Source: an uncultured Pseudomonadota bacterium (lineage in GTDB: Bacteria > Pseudomonadota > Gammaproteobacteria > Methylococcales > Methylomonadaceae). From it: a stretch of DNA of 50,924 bases. Position numbers and translations under genes: made by a program. Of this stretch, positions 28,526 through 37,413 are shown one piece after another. The number at the start of each line of letters is the position of its first letter. The first letter of the stretch is position 1. The notes beneath the pieces are model-generated. The model did no database searches. It saw only the letters and a program-made list of their open reading frames with translations, and was not told where the DNA came from. The stretch spans positions 1 through 50,924 of the forward strand of contig CAIXED010000049.1 of assembly GCA_903918375.1 (NCBI GenBank), in the 5' to 3' direction.

Positions 28526-30517
28526 ATGAACCAGCAACAAATCAAACAACTCGAAACCGAACTCTGGGCCAGCGCCGATAATTTGCGGGCTAATTCCAAA
28601 CTGACAGCAGCGGAATATAAAGACCCCGTGTTAGGTTTGATTTTGCTGCGTTACGCCCAAAATCGTTACCAACAAGCCAAGTTAAATATCGAAGCCAGTT
28701 TGCCGGAAACCCCTCGCGGCAAAGCAAAACTGACTAAAGAACATTTCCTAGCAGCCGGTGCCATGATGGTACCGGAACAATCGCAATACGATTATCTGGC
28801 TAATCTCCCAGAAGGCGTAGAAATCTGCGAAGCACTCAACACCGCCATGCGCTTGATTGAAGAGGAATACACCGATCTGGCAGGGATTTTGCCAAAAAAT
28901 TATCAAGAAATGGACCCCGACTTACTTCGCGAATTAATTCGTGTATTTAATAAAGATGCGGTTAAAAATCTCACTGGCGACGTGTTCGGGCGAATTTACG
29001 AATACTTTTTAATGAAATTCTCCATGAGTGGCGCAGGCGCTCAAGAAGGCGGTGAATTCTTTACCCCGCCCTCATTAGTACAATTAATCGTCAACCTAAT
29101 CCAACCCGACCACGGCATTATTCACGATCCCGCCTGCGGCTCTGGCGGCATGTTTGTGCAAACCGGCCACTTTATTGAAGAACGCGGCGGCAAAAGCGTT
29201 AACGAAGCCATCAAATGCTACGGCACCGAATTAAAGTCCAACAACGCCAAATTGGCGAAAATGAACTTAGCTATTCACGGTATCGAAGGCAAGGTCATCG
29301 AAAGCAACAGCTTCTACTCCGACCCTCACGACTTAGTCGCTAAATGTGACTTTGTAATGGCCAATCCACCGTTTAACGTCAACAAAGTTGATAAAGACAA
29401 GGATTACGTCAAAAACGACCCGCGCCTGTTTAAAGAGGTGGGCATCCCCAAAGCTGACAACGGTAACTATTTATGGATACAGTATTTTTACCATTACCTT
29501 AACGACAAAGGCCGGGCCGGGTTTGTCATGGCCAGCTCTGCCACCGATGCCGGTAACAGCGAAAAAGCTATCCGCCAAAAGCTGATCGAAACCGGTGCGG
29601 TAGATTGCATCGTGGCGGTGGGCAACAACTTTTTCTACACCCGCTCGCTGCCTTGCCATGTCTGGTTTCTGGATCGCGGCAAACGCGAAAAAAATCACGA
29701 CAGAATTTTGATGATTGATGGGCGAAATACTTTCCGCAAAGTCACCACCACCATCAACGATTACTCACCCGGCCAGTTGCTGACCTTCCAAGCCATCATG
29801 AACGCCTATCGCGGCGACTTGCTGGCCATCGACAAATGCACCGCACAATTGCAAGCCCACGCTATTGAGCAAGCCGCCAGTCTAGTCGAAGCGGTCAATG
29901 AGTTGCGGCAACATTGCGCTGGCAGCCTGTTTAACAACACAGTTTTGAACTTTAAGGCCGCACAGCTGGAATTGGCGCACTGCGTAATACTGGCTAAGGA
30001 TGCCGGTTACACCGCTTGCCATGCCTTATTAAAAACCTTTGAAAATCCTGTACCCAAGTTGGCGGCGCTGCTGGAAAACTACAAAATCCAACTGGATACC
30101 GCCAAAAAAGCACTCGATAAAAAAGACAGCGCTGGCAAAAAACAACTGGATGAACAAGCCAAACTACTGCGCGAATTAAACGCTGCCATCAATGCCTATC
30201 AAAGCGAATACGGCAAAAGTCAGGTTGGCGAACCGATACAGGATTACAAACAGGCGTTAAAAGACTGGCATCAAGTATTGCAATACTTTCCCGACGGTCA
30301 CTATGCCGATGTCGAAGGTTTATGCAAAGTGGTTGATCTGACCGAGGTTGAAGAAAACGACTACAGCCTGACACCCGGGCGGTATGTGGGCTATAGCGTT
30401 CAGGTGGATGAGGATTTTGATTACCAAAAAAGGTTAAGCGAAATTCGAGGCGAACTGGCTGGTTTAAATGCTGATGCCAATGGATTGATGGGCTTAATTC
30501 AAGGCATTTCTGTATGA
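28526..30517 (+). CDS. hsdM: Type I restriction-modification DNA methyltransferase subunit
   Basis: N6-adenine methyltransferase of the type I complex. The 663 residues include an N-terminal helical HsdM domain (about 1-140), the AdoMet motif DPACGSGGMF (201-210) and catalytic NPPF (280-283). The region about 415-600 is an extra, mainly helical, Lys/Ala/Leu-rich segment with coiled-coil character, making it longer than many HsdM (about 500-530 aa). The C-terminus returns to a conserved part (YVGYSVQVDEDFDYQKRL). Overlaps hsdS by 4 bases (ATGA). Confidence 0.95.
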   Translation: MNQQQIKQLETELWASADNLRANSKLTAAEYKDPVLGLILLRYAQNRYQQAKLNIEASLPETPRGKAKLTKEHFLAAGAMMVPEQSQYDYLANLPEGVEICEALNTAMRLIEEEYTDLAGILPKNYQEMDPDLLRELIRVFNKDAVKNLTGDVFGRIYEYFLMKFSMSGAGAQEGGEFFTPPSLVQLIVNLIQPDHGIIHDPACGSGGMFVQTGHFIEERGGKSVNEAIKCYGTELKSNNAKLAKMNLAIHGIEGKVIESNSFYSDPHDLVAKCDFVMANPPFNVNKVDKDKDYVKNDPRLFKEVGIPKADNGNYLWIQYFYHYLNDKGRAGFVMASSATDAGNSEKAIRQKLIETGAVDCIVAVGNNFFYTRSLPCHVWFLDRGKREKNHDRILMIDGRNTFRKVTTTINDYSPGQLLTFQAIMNAYRGDLLAIDKCTAQLQAHAIEQAASLVEAVNELRQHCAGSLFNNTVLNFKAAQLELAHCVILAKDAGYTACHALLKTFENPVPKLAALLENYKIQLDTAKKALDKKDSAGKKQLDEQAKLLRELNAAINAYQSEYGKSQVGEPIQDYKQALKDWHQVLQYFPDGHYADVEGLCKVVDLTEVEENDYSLTPGRYVGYSVQVDEDFDYQKRLSEIRGELAGLNADANGLMGLIQGISV

Positions 30518-31785
30518 CATGGAAACAAATTACTCTAGGTGAAATATTACGAGTTAAGCATGGTTGGGCTTTTAAAAGCGAACACTTTTCAGATGTCGGT
30601 CAGCACATAGTTTTAACCCCAGGCAATTTCTATGAAGAAGGGGGATTTAAGGCAAGAGGCGATAAAGATCGATTTTATTCTGGAGATTATCCGTCGGAAT
30701 ATTTGTTATCGAAAGGCAATGTTATTGTAGCAATGACTGAACAGGGGGAAGGGCTACTTGGTAGCGCCGCAATAATTCCTGAAAATGATCGTTATTTACA
30801 TAATCAACGATTAGGCCTCGTCACAATTAAAAACGATGCCGAAGCAGATTTGTTTTTTGTTTATAAGTTATTTAATACCCAAATAGTAAGGCAACAAATA
30901 TCTGGTAGTGCAAGTGGCGCGAAAGTAAAACACACTGCACCGGAGCGAATTTATAAGTGTATGGTGGAACTGCCGCCCCTTCATTTACAGAAAAAAATCG
31001 CCACCATCCTTTCCGCCTACGATGACCTGATTGAAAACAACTTAAAACGCATCAAGCTGTTGGAAGAAATGGCGCAAATCACCTACGAAGAATGGTTTGT
31101 GCGCCTGAAATTCCACGGCCACGAAACCATGCCGCTGGATTCAGCAACGGGGTTACCGGTGGGCTGGGGAAGACGGTCTTTATTAAGTGTCGCAGAATTT
31201 CTAAATGGTTATGCTTTCAAGCCAGAAGATTTAGGCGAAAATGGATACCCTGTAATAAAAATTAAAGAGCTAAAGAATGGCGTTGACGCATCGACACCGC
31301 GTAATGATGGCAAACATATTCCTGCCAAGTACATCGTAAACGAAGGCGATATTTTATTTTCTTGGTCTGCATCATTGGAAGTTATTATTTGGCAAAATGA
31401 AACTGGATTATTAAATCAGCATCTATTTAAAGTAATACCTAACCGTGAAGTTGAAAAATCATTTTTATATTTAGCACTTAAAGAATGTCTACCTATTTTT
31501 GACAATCTGACTACTGGCGCAACAATGAAACATATAAAGAGGAAGGAATTGGATTTCGTTAAAATTATTGTGCCCGATAAAAGCATACTTACACAATTTG
31601 ATAGCTATGCCAGTTCAATCTTTCAAAGTATCTTGAATTTAAATAGTCAAAATCGTTTTCTCAAAGAAGCCCGCGACATCCTGCTACCGCGCCTGATGAC
31701 TGGCATGATCGATGTCGAGCAATTGGTTTTACCTGAGCTATTCAATCATCCGTCAGCTTCGATGCAAGAGCCGCAATCCCTATGA
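30514..31785 (+). CDS. hsdS: Type I restriction-modification specificity subunit
   Basis: Recognises the two halves of the split target site. The 423 residues have the usual layout: TRD1 (about 1-150), a conserved helical spacer (LPPLHLQKKIATILSAYDDL and onward, about 152-210), TRD2 (about 220-375, FLNGYAFKPEDLGENGYPV) and a second helical repeat (FDSYASSIFQSILNLN...LPRLMTGMIDVEQL). By eye both TRDs are more AT-rich than the spacer, as expected if TRDs are exchanged by recombination. Its stop overlaps a 19-codon ORF by ATGA. Confidence 0.93.
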   Translation: MTWKQITLGEILRVKHGWAFKSEHFSDVGQHIVLTPGNFYEEGGFKARGDKDRFYSGDYPSEYLLSKGNVIVAMTEQGEGLLGSAAIIPENDRYLHNQRLGLVTIKNDAEADLFFVYKLFNTQIVRQQISGSASGAKVKHTAPERIYKCMVELPPLHLQKKIATILSAYDDLIENNLKRIKLLEEMAQITYEEWFVRLKFHGHETMPLDSATGLPVGWGRRSLLSVAEFLNGYAFKPEDLGENGYPVIKIKELKNGVDASTPRNDGKHIPAKYIVNEGDILFSWSASLEVIIWQNETGLLNQHLFKVIPNREVEKSFLYLALKECLPIFDNLTTGATMKHIKRKELDFVKIIVPDKSILTQFDSYASSIFQSILNLNSQNRFLKEARDILLPRLMTGMIDVEQLVLPELFNHPSASMQEPQSL

Positions 31786-31841
31786 GTCACCTGAGTTTCC
31801 AATTACCCCTGCCGCTGCCTGTTTTGGGTTTGATGCTATGA
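31782..31841 (+). CDS. 19-codon coupling ORF between hsdS and the AlbA/ATPase gene
   Basis: ATG at 31782 overlaps the hsdS stop as ATGA. The frame encodes 19 residues, MSHLSFQLPLPLPVLGLML, and its TGA (31839-31841) overlaps the ATG of the next gene, again as ATGA. No independent ribosome site is needed if ribosomes re-initiate at each overlap. The peptide is hydrophobic and Leu/Pro-rich; it may have no function besides coupling, and the arrangement could be chance. Confidence 0.35.
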   Translation: MSHLSFQLPLPLPVLGLML

Positions 31842-33301
31842 GTACGAAACCCTGGATCAGCAAAGCCATCGCTTACTTGCAAAGCAGCCTGTCGCCTGTG
31901 CCGCAGGAGTTGAACGAGTTGGACTGGAAATCCAATTTGTCGCCCAAAAAAGATAAGTTATGCCAGCACTTGTGCGCCTTTGCGAATTTACCCGGCGGTG
32001 GTTTTCTGGTATTTGGCTTGCAAGATAGCACCGGCGCATTGATTGGTATCGACAAAACGGCTGCAGACGATATTGTTGAGCGCTTGGCCAATCTGTGTCG
32101 TGCAGGTGTAGAGCCTTTAGTCAGTATGGATCACACTGTCGAACTGTTTGAAAACTGCCCTTTGTTGTTTGTCTATATCAAGGAAAGTGCAATAAAGCCG
32201 GTGCATTTGTTCCATAAAAGTATCGAAGATAGCTTTATTCGCAGTGGCGGCACTACCCGCTCTGCCTCTCGATTAGATGTGGCGGCTTTACTGTTAAATA
32301 GCAAAACGCCAGTATTTGAAGAATTACACGCATCGACATTAAAAAATGCTACCGAGGTGATGACCTTGCTGGATGTGGCCACGATTCATGGGTTGTTAAA
32401 AAAACCGACTCCCAATAATGTTGAGGAAATCATCTATTGGCTGCAGCAAGAAAAGATGATTGAAGACGTGGATGGCAAAGGTTTTTACATTACCAATTTC
32501 GGCGCACTGGCGGCCGCGCAAAATCTGTCGCAGTTTGATGGTTTAGCGCGTAAAGCGTTACGGGTAATCCAGTATGAAGGCAAAACTAAAACCCAAGGCA
32601 GCAAGGAATTTCCAGGCAATAAGGGTTACGCTATTGGTTTTGAAGGGCTGATTCAGTTTTTGAAAGGCATTTTGCCGGGCAGCGAGGTGATTAAACATGC
32701 CTTGCGTACCGATGCTTCGATGTATCCTGAGATTGCCTTGCGCGAATTGATCGCTAATGCGCTGATCCATCAGGATTTTACGATTCGTGGCAGCGGGCCG
32801 ATGATTGAGATTTTTGCGGATCGAATTGAAATATCAAGTCCTGGTAAATTGTTACCGGGCAAGAAGATTGATCGTCTGATTCGGGCGACGCCGGAATCGC
32901 GTAATGAAGTGCTGGCTGCTGCATTCAGACGCTTTAATATTTGCGAGGAGCGTGGTTCCGGTTTTGAGAAGGCAATCACCGAGATTGAGCTATTTGGCTT
33001 GCCGCCGTTGAGAATGGAAGAAACCGATAGTTCGTTCAAGGTCATCCTGTACAGCCCGAAAACTTTTGCCGAGATGACCCGGGAAGAAAGAATTGATGCC
33101 TGTTACCAACACAGCATCATTCAGTATTATGGCGCTGGTGGGATGAATAATGCTTCATTGAGAAAGCGGTTTAGGATGCATGATAAGCAAACACCGCAAA
33201 TTTCGAAGCTGATTAGCGAGGCGCAACTGGAAGGTAAGATCAAGATTAAAGACCCGAACAGTTCTAAAAAGTTTGCTGTGTACTTGCCGTATTGGGTTTA
33301 A
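31838..33301 (+). CDS. AlbA_2/Schlafen-like domain and GHKL ATPase protein
   Basis: A 487-residue protein inside the hsd locus. ATG 31838 is chosen because the longer frame (from 31712) overlaps hsdS heavily. Residues about 20-150 form an AlbA_2 (Schlafen-type, nucleic-acid-binding) domain: LDWKSNLSPKK, LCAFANLPGGGFLVFGLQD, DSFIRSGGTTRSAS. Residues about 290-390 form a GHKL-type ATP-binding domain: ELIANALIHQDF (N box, 301-312), EISSPGKLLPG, EERGSGFEKA. A C-terminal winged-helix-like part follows (about 430-487). Such proteins are often labelled RecG-like transcriptional regulators, but there is no helicase domain. Its place between hsdS and hsdR suggests a defence accessory or regulator; this is inference. 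Confidence 0.8.
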   Translation: MSTKPWISKAIAYLQSSLSPVPQELNELDWKSNLSPKKDKLCQHLCAFANLPGGGFLVFGLQDSTGALIGIDKTAADDIVERLANLCRAGVEPLVSMDHTVELFENCPLLFVYIKESAIKPVHLFHKSIEDSFIRSGGTTRSASRLDVAALLLNSKTPVFEELHASTLKNATEVMTLLDVATIHGLLKKPTPNNVEEIIYWLQQEKMIEDVDGKGFYITNFGALAAAQNLSQFDGLARKALRVIQYEGKTKTQGSKEFPGNKGYAIGFEGLIQFLKGILPGSEVIKHALRTDASMYPEIALRELIANALIHQDFTIRGSGPMIEIFADRIEISSPGKLLPGKKIDRLIRATPESRNEVLAAAFRRFNICEERGSGFEKAITEIELFGLPPLRMEETDSSFKVILYSPKTFAEMTREERIDACYQHSIIQYYGAGGMNNASLRKRFRMHDKQTPQISKLISEAQLEGKIKIKDPNSSKKFAVYLPYWV

Positions 33302-33349
33302 TTACTAACAACAATCTTAACCATGTAGTTGCTAGTAGCAATTTTTGCT

Positions 33350-33397
33350 CTTATTTAACTGTAATTCGGAAATATTAAAGTAGTCTTTATAAATCAA
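33350..33397 (+). repeat. 48-bp direct repeat, copy 1
   Basis: First copy of the direct repeat upstream of hsdR. It differs from the second copy at three positions (T/A, G/A, C/T) in its second half; the first 26 bases are identical. Confidence 0.85.
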
Positions 33398-33570
33398 TAG
33401 GTTGTTAATTAACTTTAGCTACCAGAGTCTTCATATGTAGCTGTTGATAGCATCACTGTCATTAAGTTAAGAAACAGGTAAATGTTTGATTAAAAAATTT
33501 GCCGCTGACTGAGCGGAGACGAAACCAACTGCTTAACTTAATCGCAGCGGCTGATAGCAGGTGTCTTGAT

Positions 33571-33618
33571 CTTATTTAACTGTAATTCGGAAATATAAAA
33601 ATAGTTTTTATAAATCAA
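33571..33618 (+). repeat. 48-bp direct repeat, copy 2
   Basis: Second copy, starting 221 bases after the first and ending 110 bases before the hsdR start codon. Confidence 0.85.
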
Positions 33619-33728
33619 ACAGTTGCTATTTGCCTGCAATTGGTAGCGTAGGTTCTGCCAACACAATGGCTGAAAAACTTATTGGGCATATCTAAAACCC
33701 TTACTTTTAATGAAACGCGATTATTGTC

Positions 33729-36700
33729 ATGAGTTACGAATATTCTGAAGACGGTTTAGTTGAGGCAGCGACACAGGAAGTATTGGAAAAATTAGGTTGG
33801 TCGGTAATAACCGCTTGGCAGAAGGAGTCGTTAGCAACTCAAGCTGACCGTAGTGATGGCTTATTAGGCAGGTTGAATAAATCTGAGGTGATTCTGGAGC
33901 GGTATTTATTACAAGCTTTGCAAAGCTTTAATCCAGGGTTACCGGGGTCGGTTTATCAGCAAGCGGTCAATGTTTTGAAGGAGTCATCGGCTGATAAGCA
34001 TTTAGCGGCTATCAATAAAGATAAGCATGATTTGTTAGTTAAAGGGATTCCCGTTAGCTACCAAGATGACCAAGGGATTTTGCAGAAACAGCGGCTAAAG
34101 GTATTTGAGTTTGATCATCCGACTGATAATCATTTTTTGGCAGTTAGACAATTTGAAGTGGTCGGGAGGCTCTATAACCGTCGCCCTGATGTGATTGGTT
34201 TTGTTAATGGGATACCGCTGGTGTTTTTCGAGCTTAAGGCTCATCACACTGATTTACGTCATGCGTTTGATAATAATCTCAGCGATTACAAAGATGCTAT
34301 CCCTGAAGTTTTGCATTGCAATGCCTTTATTGTGTTGAGTAATGGCACTGCTAGTCGAGTGGGCACTGTAACCAGTCCGTATAAATTTTTTATGGATTGG
34401 AAGCGTATCGAAGAAGACGATGAGGGCTTGGTGAGTTTAGACACATTGCTGAGCGGGACTTGTGCTCCGCATCGGTTGCTTGATTTGTTTGAAAACTTTT
34501 TGCTGTTTGATGGTGAAGGCGCTGAAATTACCAAAATTATGGCTAAAAACCATCAATTTATCGGCGTTAATAAGGTTGTCGGGCAAGCCGCCAATATTGA
34601 TGTATTGAAGGGCAAATTAGGTGTGTTTTGGCATACACAAGGTTCGGGTAAATCTTATTCGATGGTGTTTTTGTGTCAGAAGGTACTGCGTAAGTTTGGC
34701 GGTAGCTATAGCTTTTTGTTGGTGGTGGACAGAACCGAGTTAGAAGGTCAGCTTTACGATACGTTTAGCGGTGTCGGTGCTGTTACCGAGAAGCATGTGC
34801 GGGCTAAAAGCCGTGAGCATTTACGGGGCTTGTTAGCAGAAAATCATCGCTATGTATTTACCTTGATTCATAAGTTTTCGATTGATCCGAAAAAAGAAAT
34901 TGATTATCCATTGATTACTGAGCGTAGCAATATCATCGTTATTTCTGATGAAGCACATCGCACTCAGGGTGGGGCGTTTGCCAATAATATGCGTTTTAAC
35001 GCGATACCTAATGCCTCTTACTTAGGGTTTACCGGTACGCCGATTATTAAAGATGAGTTGGAATTGACGCGGAATATCTTCGGTGAATATGTGTCGGTGT
35101 ATGACTTTAAGCGGGCTATTGTTGATGGCGCAACTTTGCCACTGCGTTATTTGAATCGTGGTGAAAAACTGGGGATTGAAAATCCTGATCTGGATGAACG
35201 TATGGCCGACATCATCAATGATGCGGAATTGGATGATGATCAAAGACGGAAGCTTGAGCGAGAGTTTAAGCGCGATTATCCGGTTTTAACCGCTGAATCC
35301 CGATTGGATGCCATCGCTAAGGATTTAGTTTGGCATTTCAATGAGCGTGGTTATCAAGGCAAGGCGATGTTTGTGGCTTTGGATAAACCCACTGCAGTAC
35401 GAATCTATGGTTTGGTGATGAAGTATTGGCCCGAATATGTCGCTGAGTTAAAGCAACGGATTGCCAATGTCGATGATCAACAAGAAGAACTTAAACTCAA
35501 GCATCACTTGAAACGGGTTGAGGAAACTGAAGTTTGTGTTGTGGTCAGTAGCGAGCAAAACGAGGTGCAAAAATTCGCTAAATTGGGTTTGGATATTGAG
35601 ATACACCGTAAAAAGATGGTTTCTAGGGATTTAGAAACCGAGTTTAAAGATGAAAACAATCCTTTTCGTTTGGCGATTGTTTGCGCTATGTGGATTACTG
35701 GCTTTGATGTGCCTTGTATCTCTACGGTATATCTGGACAAACCGATCAAAGGCCATACTTTGATGCAAACCATCGCTCGAGCTAATCGAGTTTATGATGA
35801 CGAAAAAGAAAATGGTTTGATTGTTGATTATGGCAATGTCTATAAACAGTTAGAGCGGGCTTATTCGGTTTACGGTGAGGGCGGCGATAGAGGCGGCAAA
35901 TCGAAAACTGATGATGGTGATGGTGATGGCCGTCCTGTTGAGCAGTTGATAGCAATGGTTGATGATTTAGAGATGGCGATTTCAACCGTTCGTCAGTTTT
36001 TGCAGGATATGCAATTTGATTTAGATAAGCTGGTGCACGCAACCAGTGCATTGGAAAAGTTAGCGCAATTAAAGTTTGCGACTAATGCCGTGTGCTTAAA
36101 TGCGACTACTCGTACTCAATATGAGGTGGCGGCTCGTGATGTGTTTCGTAAATACAAAGCCTTATATCCAGAGCCGGAAATTAAGCCTTTTTTGAAAGAC
36201 TTTAATGCGATTGAGGCGATTTATGATCAGTTAAATCAAAAAACCAAGCAGGCTGATATTTCGCATGTAATCCGCAGATTGCAACAAGAAGTGAGTATGA
36301 GCATTAGCATTCATGATAATGAAGTGCGTGATATTGATTATGTTGATTTGAGTTGTTTGGATTTTGATAAATTGCGAGCGGCTTTTGCTAAATCAACGCA
36401 GAAAAATGCTTTGGTATTTGATCTGCAAGAAGCAATCCAGAAAAAACTTGAACAGATGGTTCAACAAAATCCGATTCGCTTGGAGTTTTACGAAAAATAT
36501 AAAACGATTATTGAGGAATATAATCAAGGCAAGGATGTTCAGGTGGTTCAAAAGGCCTTTGATGCTTTAAATGATTTTATGAAAAATGAACTCACGCCAG
36601 AAATGGATAGAGCGATGCGTGAAGGATTGGATGAGGAAACTTTGGCAGTTTTTGATTTGTTGAAAAAACCAGCATTAACTAAAGCTGAGGAAACAGCGGT

Positions 36701-36941
36701 TAAAGAAGTGGCTAAACAGACCTTGGCTACTTTGAAAGCAGAAAAGCTAAAAATTGAGCGTTGGCGGGAAAGTATTCAGGTCACAGCGCAAGTTAAAACG
36801 ATGATTGACCATAGTTTGCAGTGGTTGCCGCAAGAGTCTTATCCTGATGAGGAGTTAGAGGTTAAAAGCTTACTGGTTTATCAGCATGTTTATGCTAATT
36901 ATCAAGGAGCGGGGTTTAGCCGATATGGCAGTTTTGGCTAG
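33729..36941 (+). CDS. hsdR: Type I restriction-modification endonuclease/translocase subunit
   Basis: ATP-driven DNA translocase that cleaves unmodified DNA, with HsdM and HsdS. The 1070 residues have an N-terminal PD-(D/E)xK nuclease: Asp154 in RRPDVIGFVNG and Glu168/Lys170 in PLVFFELKAH. They also have superfamily 2 helicase motifs: Walker A TQGSGKS (303-309), DEAH (407-410), GFTGTP (about 433-438) and ITGFDVPCISTVYLDKPIKG (motif V region). The long helical C-terminus (about 750-1070) binds the methyltransferase core. All catalytic residues are present, so the subunit looks active. No clear Shine-Dalgarno precedes ATG 33729; the codons directly after fit the family start. Confidence 0.95.
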   Translation: MSYEYSEDGLVEAATQEVLEKLGWSVITAWQKESLATQADRSDGLLGRLNKSEVILERYLLQALQSFNPGLPGSVYQQAVNVLKESSADKHLAAINKDKHDLLVKGIPVSYQDDQGILQKQRLKVFEFDHPTDNHFLAVRQFEVVGRLYNRRPDVIGFVNGIPLVFFELKAHHTDLRHAFDNNLSDYKDAIPEVLHCNAFIVLSNGTASRVGTVTSPYKFFMDWKRIEEDDEGLVSLDTLLSGTCAPHRLLDLFENFLLFDGEGAEITKIMAKNHQFIGVNKVVGQAANIDVLKGKLGVFWHTQGSGKSYSMVFLCQKVLRKFGGSYSFLLVVDRTELEGQLYDTFSGVGAVTEKHVRAKSREHLRGLLAENHRYVFTLIHKFSIDPKKEIDYPLITERSNIIVISDEAHRTQGGAFANNMRFNAIPNASYLGFTGTPIIKDELELTRNIFGEYVSVYDFKRAIVDGATLPLRYLNRGEKLGIENPDLDERMADIINDAELDDDQRRKLEREFKRDYPVLTAESRLDAIAKDLVWHFNERGYQGKAMFVALDKPTAVRIYGLVMKYWPEYVAELKQRIANVDDQQEELKLKHHLKRVEETEVCVVVSSEQNEVQKFAKLGLDIEIHRKKMVSRDLETEFKDENNPFRLAIVCAMWITGFDVPCISTVYLDKPIKGHTLMQTIARANRVYDDEKENGLIVDYGNVYKQLERAYSVYGEGGDRGGKSKTDDGDGDGRPVEQLIAMVDDLEMAISTVRQFLQDMQFDLDKLVHATSALEKLAQLKFATNAVCLNATTRTQYEVAARDVFRKYKALYPEPEIKPFLKDFNAIEAIYDQLNQKTKQADISHVIRRLQQEVSMSISIHDNEVRDIDYVDLSCLDFDKLRAAFAKSTQKNALVFDLQEAIQKKLEQMVQQNPIRLEFYEKYKTIIEEYNQGKDVQVVQKAFDALNDFMKNELTPEMDRAMREGLDEETLAVFDLLKKPALTKAEETAVKEVAKQTLATLKAEKLKIERWRESIQVTAQVKTMIDHSLQWLPQESYPDEELEVKSLLVYQHVYANYQGAGFSRYGSFG

Positions 36942-36997
36942 TGCTCTATATGTCGTTTTAGCTTAGTTTATAAAGAAATTGTTATTGATAATGACTG

Positions 36998-37035
36998 AAT
37001 CACCAGCAGTAAAAATGTAGATACTACTGGTGATT
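36998..37035. terminator. Hairpin between hsdR and the small membrane-protein gene
   Basis: AATCACCAGCAGTA (36998-37011) and TACTACTGGTGATT (37022-37035) form a 14-bp stem with one mismatch, located between two convergent genes. A strong T-run is missing, so termination efficiency is uncertain. Confidence 0.6.
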
Positions 37036-37049
37036 TGATTGCTCTGCGT

Positions 37050-37253
37050 TTATTTGGCTAACTTACCTTTCACGCCATTAATCAGCTTTTCCGCCAATTT
37101 CAACACCGCCGACTCGCTATCGCCGTGCGGTTCAGTATCACCAAATGGTTCGCCATTTTTAGCGATGTACATATAAATGAAGTAACCCAATGGTGCAAAC
37201 GCCAAACAAGCTACCACCATCATCCAAAAGAAAATTTCAATCACACCGCCCAC
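37050..37253 (-). CDS. Small membrane protein, hypothetical
   Basis: A 67-residue protein with one long hydrophobic segment (about 5-29, IFFWMMVVACLAFAPLGYFIYMYI) and an acidic then basic tail (DTEPHGDSESAV...GVKGKLAK). It uses GTG as start (37253), supported by a consensus AGGAGG 5 bases upstream. I know no family. It is divergent from the P-type ATPase gene and shares its upstream region, so a regulatory or accessory tie is possible. Confidence 0.6.
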   Translation of the reverse strand: MGGVIEIFFWMMVVACLAFAPLGYFIYMYIAKNGEPFGDTEPHGDSESAVLKLAEKLINGVKGKLAK

Positions 37254-37413
37254 AGCGACCTCCTCAATCTCGTTATTTTATAGTTTTATAAGGCCGAAAC
37301 CTTGACGCCGACTATAACCCTGTAATCAATACGTAACAAGCTTAAAAATTAAGGCTTTGCAAAAAATCCTGGGTTGCGTAGTCTGTAGCAAACCAATCAC
37401 TGAGCAGATCAAA

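Larger units (their letters stand above)
33302..33728 (+). other. AT-rich intergenic region with 48-bp direct repeats
   Basis: No gene is visible. Two 48-base direct repeats (33350-33397 and 33571-33618) agree at 45 of 48 positions; both start CTTATTTAACTGTAATTCGG and end TTTATAAATCAA. Between them ATTAAGTTAAG (33461-33471) and CTTAACTTAAT (33532-33542) form a perfect 11-bp inverted repeat. TTGCTA/TAGCAA is a small palindrome at 33330-33342. These sit just before hsdR and may carry its promoter and an operator, or be remnants of an insertion. Confidence 0.7.

Noticed and set aside
31712-31837. Upstream extension of the AlbA/ATPase gene
   Set aside because: It would overlap hsdS by 74 bases; ATG 31838 has better spacing and starts where the domain-like sequence begins.
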